25,768 bases of DNA from Treponema sp. (GTDB taxonomy: Bacteria; Spirochaetota; Spirochaetia; Treponematales; Breznakiellaceae). Location: positions 1 through 25,768 of the forward strand of contig JAISAN010000125.1 of assembly GCA_031266635.1 (NCBI GenBank). Reading direction: 5' to 3'. The notes below the pieces were generated by a model. It did not search any database and had not been told where the DNA came from. It saw only the letters and a program-made list of their open reading frames with translations. This document shows, piece after piece, positions 21,395 through 25,768 of this stretch; within the stretch, counting starts at the first letter, position 1; each line of letters begins with the position of its first letter. Position numbers and translations under genes: made by a program.

Positions 21395-22648
21395 TCATCC
21401 TTCGCGCTCATCTCCTTCGCCGTCTTCAATTTCCGCCAGCAAATGGGGGAACATGGCGATGCTCCGTTTCAGAATTCCCTGAATCCGGGCGATTAAAACG
21501 CCGTAGTTGGTCATGGGAATTCCCTGATCCGCCGCGCAGCCTTGCCGGTACTTCATCTCCCGCTCATTGAGCATACAGCCCCCGCAGTGAACCACCAGCT
21601 TGTAGGGAGAAAGGTCTTCCGGGAACTCCCCGCCGGAGCTGAAGGCAAACTCAAGCCGCCTGTGGGTGTAATTTTTGATCCACCGGGGGAGTTTAACCCG
21701 GCCGATGTCGTCGCATTGGCGGTGATGGGTACAGCCTTCGGAGATCAGCACCCGGCCGCCGTCCTCAAGGCGGTCAAGGGCAGCTACCCCCCGGACCGCC
21801 GGGGTGAGAAAACCCTTGTACCGGGCAAAGAGGATGGAGAAGGAGGTAAGGGGAATGTCCGGGGGGACATCGGCGGAAACCTTGGCGAAGACCTGGCTGT
21901 CGGTGATCACCAGGGCCGGTTTTTTCCCCAGATGTTCCAGGGTTTCCCGGAGTTCGAATTCCTTCACCACAATGGCCACCGCATCGGCCTCCAGAATATC
22001 CCGGATGGTCTGCTGCTGGGGAAGGATCAGCCGCCCCTTGGGGGCCGCCTTGTCGATGGGCGTTACCAGCACCACAAAATCCCCGCCCCGGATAAGGTCC
22101 GCGGCAATCCGCAGCTTGGGGTCTTCGCTCCGGGCCAAAAGGGCGATCCGCTCTTTCAGGGCTTCGACGTTTTCCCCGGTTTTCGCGCTCACTGCGATGG
22201 CGTTTTCCCCCGCCTTTGCTTCCGCCGAAACCGGCGCGGCGCTCCTTTCCGGGACCAGATCGCTTTTGTTATAGGCCACGATGAAGGGAATCTCCTTGGC
22301 CCGGAAAAGGCGGATCATCTCCTCCTCCGGCTGCTCCCTGCCGGTTTCCGCGTCCACCACCAGAATCGCCGCATCGGTCTTGTTCAGCACCTGCCTGGCC
22401 CGGCGGACCCGCAGTTCCCCCAGTTCCCCCGTATCGTCAATCCCCGGCGTATCAATAATCACCACCGGCCCCAGGGGAAGAAGTTCCATGGCCTTGTAGA
22501 CCGGATCGGTGGTGGTTCCCTTGACTTCCGAAACAATGGCGATTTCCTGGCCCGTCAGGGCATTGAGGAGGCTCGATTTCCCCGCGTTCCGCCGGCCAAA
22601 AAAGCCGATATGGGTCCGGTTGGCCAGGGGCGTTTCATTCAGTCCCAT
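21395..22648 (-). CDS. hydF: [FeFe]-hydrogenase maturation GTPase HydF
   Basis: HydF is the scaffold that assembles the 2Fe subcluster of the [FeFe]-hydrogenase H-cluster and delivers it to the apoenzyme. From ATG 22648 (MGLNETPLANRTHIGFFGRR, 417 aa) the GTPase P-loop is GRRNAGKS (18-25), followed by the G2/G3 region (KGTTTDPV, DTPGIDD) and NKSD. The 4Fe-4S ligands occur as C306-x-H308 and H354-C355-x-x-C358, the expected CxH...HCxxC pattern. An in-frame TTG at 22690 would add 14 residues unlike the family. ATG 22648 has no Shine-Dalgarno; CATACT ends 6 nt before it, with TTTACG 17 nt further, so the message may be leaderless. hydE, hydG and the hydrogenase itself are not in the window. Confidence 0.95.
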   Translation of the reverse strand: MGLNETPLANRTHIGFFGRRNAGKSSLLNALTGQEIAIVSEVKGTTTDPVYKAMELLPLGPVVIIDTPGIDDTGELGELRVRRARQVLNKTDAAILVVDAETGREQPEEEMIRLFRAKEIPFIVAYNKSDLVPERSAAPVSAEAKAGENAIAVSAKTGENVEALKERIALLARSEDPKLRIAADLIRGGDFVVLVTPIDKAAPKGRLILPQQQTIRDILEADAVAIVVKEFELRETLEHLGKKPALVITDSQVFAKVSADVPPDIPLTSFSILFARYKGFLTPAVRGVAALDRLEDGGRVLISEGCTHHRQCDDIGRVKLPRWIKNYTHRRLEFAFSSGGEFPEDLSPYKLVVHCGGCMLNEREMKYRQGCAADQGIPMTNYGVLIARIQGILKRSIAMFPHLLAEIEDGEGDEREG

Positions 22649-22654
22649 AGGGAA

Positions 22655-22683
22655 AGTATGCCCCGGAACCGGAACCCCGTAAA
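22655..22683 (-). promoter_or_regulatory. Candidate hydF-aspA operon promoter
   Basis: On the minus strand TTTACG (22683-22678, four of six) and CATACT (22660-22655, four of six) are 17 nt apart. The -10 ends 6 nt before the hydF ATG. The matches are moderate, and the position argues for a leaderless transcript. Confidence 0.35.
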
Positions 22684-22703
22684 GACCCAAAAACGTGGCC
22701 GCC

Positions 22704-23408
22704 CTACCGGGCTTCCCGGAAAATCCGCATAAAATCCGCGGTATTTAAGAGTCTCGCCCCCAGCTTCGCTTTATAATCCAGGGGCATCCCCAGATCCCAG
22801 AAGGCAAAATCATGAGCCTTTAACCAGCGGGAGAGCAGGATCATCTGAACAGTCCCGGCGGAACTTTCCTCATAATAACCTGAATAGCTGGTATACACCC
22901 GGCCGCTGATAACGCCGAATTCCCCGGCCCGGAGTTTCCCCTCCCGGTAAAGACCAAAAGAAAAGGGCCGCGTCCGGGGATCATGGCGGGCCCTGACGGC
23001 CCGGATCAAATTGACCAGGGGTTCGGTCAGCCAGCCGTCACCGTGGACGGCGATACATTTGTCGATGATGAGGTCAAAATCCGCGTCCGCCCGCAGCACA
23101 TACCGGGGCAGGAACCGTTTAATCGATCTGCTTTGATGGAGGTCCTCGAAAAAAAGAACCGACCGCAGTACATGGTGTTTGGGTACCAGGGCGGTAATAA
23201 CAGAAGTATCCATGCCAACAGGGCCGGACATGAGGAGGAAGCCTTCGGCCATAAGGCCCAGGGCAAAGGCGGGATCAAATTCCAGGGCCAGACATTCTTC
23301 CTTTTCGTATCCTGTTTCCAGGATATGGTCGATGATCCGGCGGGGATTATCCTGGGGAGTAATAAAAATATGCCCCGATGGAGTATAGGTAATTTCTGAT
23401 ATATCCAT
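22704..23408 (-). CDS. aat: Aat-like leucyl/phenylalanyl-tRNA-protein transferase
   Basis: This 234-aa cytoplasmic protein resembles Aat, which adds Leu or Phe from aminoacyl-tRNA to N-termini of proteins, marking them for ClpAP in the N-end rule pathway. The GNAT-like C-terminal part aligns with the Aat core: HGDGWLTEPLVNLIRAVRA, then SFGLYREGKLRAGEFGVISG, RVYTSYSGYYEESSAGTVQM and FAFWDLGMPLDYKAKLGARL, matching the family's G-x-x-G...ESMFS...SK...D-Q...SLGA series. Several of the most conserved family residues differ (for example no GESMFS), so it may be a divergent spirochete branch with altered specificity. ATG 23408 has GGAG at six bases. It sits 55 nt before hydF, with no obvious functional link. 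Confidence 0.68.
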   Translation of the reverse strand: MDISEITYTPSGHIFITPQDNPRRIIDHILETGYEKEECLALEFDPAFALGLMAEGFLLMSGPVGMDTSVITALVPKHHVLRSVLFFEDLHQSRSIKRFLPRYVLRADADFDLIIDKCIAVHGDGWLTEPLVNLIRAVRARHDPRTRPFSFGLYREGKLRAGEFGVISGRVYTSYSGYYEESSAGTVQMILLSRWLKAHDFAFWDLGMPLDYKAKLGARLLNTADFMRIFREAR

Positions 23409-23438
23409 TTCCCGCTCCGTCTTTTATGGTCCGTGCCA

Positions 23439-23467
23439 TGATAACACAGAGGATTACCGTATCACAA
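23439..23467 (-). promoter_or_regulatory. Weak candidate promoter of the aat-like gene
   Basis: TTGTGA (23467-23462) and TTATCA (23444-23439) on the minus strand are 17 nt apart, about 30 nt before the ATG. The -10 match is poor. The MCP stop codon just upstream lies beside a CAAGAT/ATCTTG hairpin (23495-23512). Confidence 0.25.
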
Positions 23468-23499
23468 CCTCGCCGCGCTCCTGCTTCACCGGAACAAGA

Positions 23500-25689
23500 T
23501 CAGTTTATCTTGAACTTATTTACCTCCGCGATAAGTTCGTCAATATCGGTTTTGTTTTTTCCGGCGATCTCGTTCACCCGGTTAACCGCGATATTTATCT
23601 GATCAGCGCCGACAGCCATTTCGTTCATACCGCCGGTCAGCTCCAGGGTAATAATTTCCAGAGACTTGCTTGTTTCCATCGCTTCCCCGCTGCCGGCAAG
23701 CATTTTTTCGGAACCGTTCTTAACCTGGCCGCTTATTTCATTTAACTGGCTTACCGCTTCCAGAATCTGCCGGCTTCCGGTTCCCTGTTCTTCCATAGCC
23801 TGCCGGATATTTTCTTCCTGGCAGGAAACAGTCTGCACCCCTGAATCAATGGCTTCAAATTTATCCAGCACCTCGCCGGTGGACCGGGTGATTTTATCAA
23901 TCGCGCCTTTGATCTTCTTGAGTACCACGCTGGTAGTTTTGGATTGTTCCCCGGCGGACTCGGCAAGTTTACGAATCTCCCCGGCTACCACCGCAAAACC
24001 TTTCCCCGCGTCTCCGGCATGGGCCGCCTCAATGGCGGCGTTCATGGACAGCAGGTTAGTCTGGCTGGCAATATTCTCCATAACCCCGTTAATCTCCAGA
24101 AGCCCTTCCGACTCATGGGCAATTTCCCTGATATCCTCGGCCACCGCCTCCAGGCCCGCCCGGCCGATGCCGGAAGCATCCGCCAGGTTCCGCACGTTAT
24201 CGGCGTTATTGATCAGCGTTTGGGTAACCGACTGAATGTTGGCCAGCATCTCCTCAATGGCCGATGAGGATTGGGCAACGCTGTTTGTTTGCCGGTCTAT
24301 CCCGGTATTCAGGGCGTCAATATGGGCGATAATCTTTTGTATAACGGCTCCCGATTCGCTCACCCCGTCGCTTTGCCGGGCCGTATGGTTTTCCATATTT
24401 TTTATATTGGCGGTTATCTCGTTAATCGCCGCCGCGGTCTCCTCCATATTGGAGGAAAGATCGGTCCCTATATCCAGCAGGGACGCGGCCTTCTCCTTTA
24501 TGATCAGGATGAGGTCCCGGATCTTGTCCAGGGTAATATTAAAGGAAACGGTCATGGTTCCGATCTCATCTTTGCTTTTTATATCCAGCCTCGGGGTCAA
24601 ATCCCCTTCGCCCACCTCCTGGAGAACTGTTACCATGCGGGCCAGGGGCCGGGAGATGGAACGGGCCATTATAAAAGCGCCGGCAACAACAAAAAGAACC
24701 ATCACGACGCCGATAATGGCGCTGATGAGAAGCATCTGGTAAATGGGGGCCATTATGATCTGCCGGGGAATACCCACCATCAGAGACCAGGGGGTGGTTG
24801 ATCTCCCCACGGTCAGGGGGACGCAAAAAAATTGCATCTCCCCCTTTTCGGGGATATGGTTGGAAAAGGTATATTCCTTACCCGCCCGGACGGCGGCCAT
24901 CAGGGCGGGCAAATGAGCGCCCGCGGTATCCCGTTCCGTTTCCTCCATTTTTTTCCCGATCCGTTCCGGAATAAAATGGCCGCTTATCACACCCTCGTGG
25001 CTGAAAACCGCCGCCACGCTGCCCTCGTAGGGCTTTATCTCTTCTATCTGTTTCTGAATAATAGACGTGTCAATATCTATGGATACGTTTCCAATGACCT
25101 TGCCATCCTTTTTCACCGGGGCGGCCAGGGTGGTTATCAGCCGCTGCTGCCCGTCAATAACATACCAGTACGGTTCTATCAGGGTTTCGTTTCCCGTTTG
25201 TTTGGGGATAAGGTAATAATCTCCGGGACCGGGCGTTTCGTAATCCACCAGGGCTTCCAGGCTTACACCCCCATGAACACGGCCCCAGCTGGGGATAAAC
25301 CGGCCCGTTTCATCGGAGCCCGGCGTATTTACATATAAGGCGTCCAGTCCGTCCAGCGCGTTCGGCTCCCAGCAGCTTGCGGCGGCGGCTATTCTCGCGT
25401 ATGTTTCCGCCATAGTTCTGATCATCATGCTGAAAATTTCCCGCCGCCGGCCGGTTTCCAGTTCCTGGTAGCGTTCCATGATCCGGGAAATGACCCGCAG
25501 GGCGTCCATATACTGGTTAAGCCAGATTTCAATCTCCCCGGCGTTTTTCTCCGCCAGGTTGTTGATTTCCCTGGTGATGGTTCCCGATATTTCTCCTCTG
25601 GCAATGTGTAAAATGGTTCCCACCATAACACCGGCTCCGGCAAGGTTCAGGCTAATCATCACCAGCATTAATTTTCTACCAATTTTCAT
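23500..25689 (-). CDS. Methyl-accepting chemotaxis protein with dCache ligand-binding domain
   Basis: This 729-aa chemoreceptor signals through CheW/CheA to the flagellar motor. Its architecture is complete: a first membrane segment (about 6-28), a large extracytoplasmic double-Cache domain (about 35-310, with IEPYWYVIDGQQRLITTLAA and DGKVIGNVSIDID as Cache landmarks), a second membrane segment (about 320-343), a HAMP domain (about 344-392), and a cytoplasmic coiled-coil signalling domain whose hairpin tip is IASQTNLLSMNAAIEAAHAG near 540-560. No C-terminal CheR-docking pentapeptide is visible; it ends EVNKFKIN. ATG 25689 has GGAG six bases upstream; an in-frame TTG four codons earlier has none. 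The ligand is unknown, though dCache domains often bind amino acids or other small metabolites. Confidence 0.95.
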   Translation of the reverse strand: MKIGRKLMLVMISLNLAGAGVMVGTILHIARGEISGTITREINNLAEKNAGEIEIWLNQYMDALRVISRIMERYQELETGRRREIFSMMIRTMAETYARIAAAASCWEPNALDGLDALYVNTPGSDETGRFIPSWGRVHGGVSLEALVDYETPGPGDYYLIPKQTGNETLIEPYWYVIDGQQRLITTLAAPVKKDGKVIGNVSIDIDTSIIQKQIEEIKPYEGSVAAVFSHEGVISGHFIPERIGKKMEETERDTAGAHLPALMAAVRAGKEYTFSNHIPEKGEMQFFCVPLTVGRSTTPWSLMVGIPRQIIMAPIYQMLLISAIIGVVMVLFVVAGAFIMARSISRPLARMVTVLQEVGEGDLTPRLDIKSKDEIGTMTVSFNITLDKIRDLILIIKEKAASLLDIGTDLSSNMEETAAAINEITANIKNMENHTARQSDGVSESGAVIQKIIAHIDALNTGIDRQTNSVAQSSSAIEEMLANIQSVTQTLINNADNVRNLADASGIGRAGLEAVAEDIREIAHESEGLLEINGVMENIASQTNLLSMNAAIEAAHAGDAGKGFAVVAGEIRKLAESAGEQSKTTSVVLKKIKGAIDKITRSTGEVLDKFEAIDSGVQTVSCQEENIRQAMEEQGTGSRQILEAVSQLNEISGQVKNGSEKMLAGSGEAMETSKSLEIITLELTGGMNEMAVGADQINIAVNRVNEIAGKNKTDIDELIAEVNKFKIN

Positions 25690-25739
25690 AAAAAACTCCA
25701 AAGATGTCAGACTGGATTGTGCCTCTAAATATACTTATT

Positions 25740-25747
25740 TTACCGGC
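25740..25747 (-). promoter_or_regulatory. Sigma-28-like -10 element upstream of the chemoreceptor
   Basis: GCCGGTAA on the minus strand differs by one base from the flagellar sigma-28 -10 consensus GCCGATAA and lies about 50 nt before the chemoreceptor ATG, a class of gene often controlled by FliA. A matching TAAA -35 at the expected distance is not seen before the window ends. Confidence 0.3.
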
Positions 25748-25768
25748 GAAAGTGTAAAAAAAATGACG

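Noticed and set aside
19964..21496. 510-codon open frame on the plus strand opposite aspA
   Set aside because: It is antisense to a clear aspartase, has a low-complexity composition and no family signature.
22649..22690. TTG start adding 14 residues to HydF
   Set aside because: The family begins at MGLNETPLANR; the extension overlaps the candidate promoter.
21542..22732. 396-codon plus-strand frame opposite hydF
   Set aside because: It is antisense to the GTPase and cluster-binding regions of hydF, rich in Gly, Pro and Arg, and has no ribosome-binding site.

Overview
The window reads as the chromosome of a spirochete, most likely a Treponema-type (possibly termite-gut) lineage. The evidence is a BpuR-like PUR-domain protein close to the Borrelia one, an [FeFe]-hydrogenase maturase (hydF) next to an aspartase gene, a six-gene MoxR/Bat (aerotolerance) operon, a dCache chemoreceptor, and compact operons with ATGA/GTGA overlaps. 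Core genes are GC-rich. The stretch from about 12.5 to 14.25 kb is visibly more AT-rich and carries broken and mobile DNA. The species assignment is an inference.

Layout. At 1-1530 (minus) lie nifS and a nifU cut by the window edge (Fe-S assembly). At 1764-4127 (plus) are a phosphohexomutase and the PUR-domain protein. At 4168-11029 (minus) is the operon moxR - DUF58 - membrane protein - batA - batB/batC fusion - batD with an SH3b tail; most junctions overlap. A divergent class I aminotransferase follows (11139-12467, plus). The accessory segment 12454-14246 contains a truncated hicA and a seven-codon hicB remnant, an intact Fic gene, two related structured repeats in opposite orientation, a small unknown gene, and an apparent IS200/IS605-derived miniature element. 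Then come rpsU, a bank of hairpins, an M23 lipoprotein peptidase and recJ (minus). At 18041-22648 (minus) are hydF - aspA - a cyclase-homology protein - a second, divergent cyclase-homology protein. An Aat-like aminoacyl-tRNA-protein transferase and a methyl-accepting chemotaxis protein close the window.

How the genes work together. The Bat operon would build a membrane-anchored, VWA/TPR-based complex driven by a MoxR AAA+ ATPase. HydF and the linked aspartase belong to H2 metabolism. The two cyclase-like proteins overlap by ATGA and keep complementary parts of a class III cyclase active site, so they may form a heterodimer; this is the most interesting candidate system here. Other signals are several genes that appear leaderless (a -10-like hexamer 6-9 nt before the start and no Shine-Dalgarno), a dispersed hairpin family (GAYTTGTTC-type) that often overlaps stop codons, and a hairpin touching the ribosome-binding site of the bpuR homologue.
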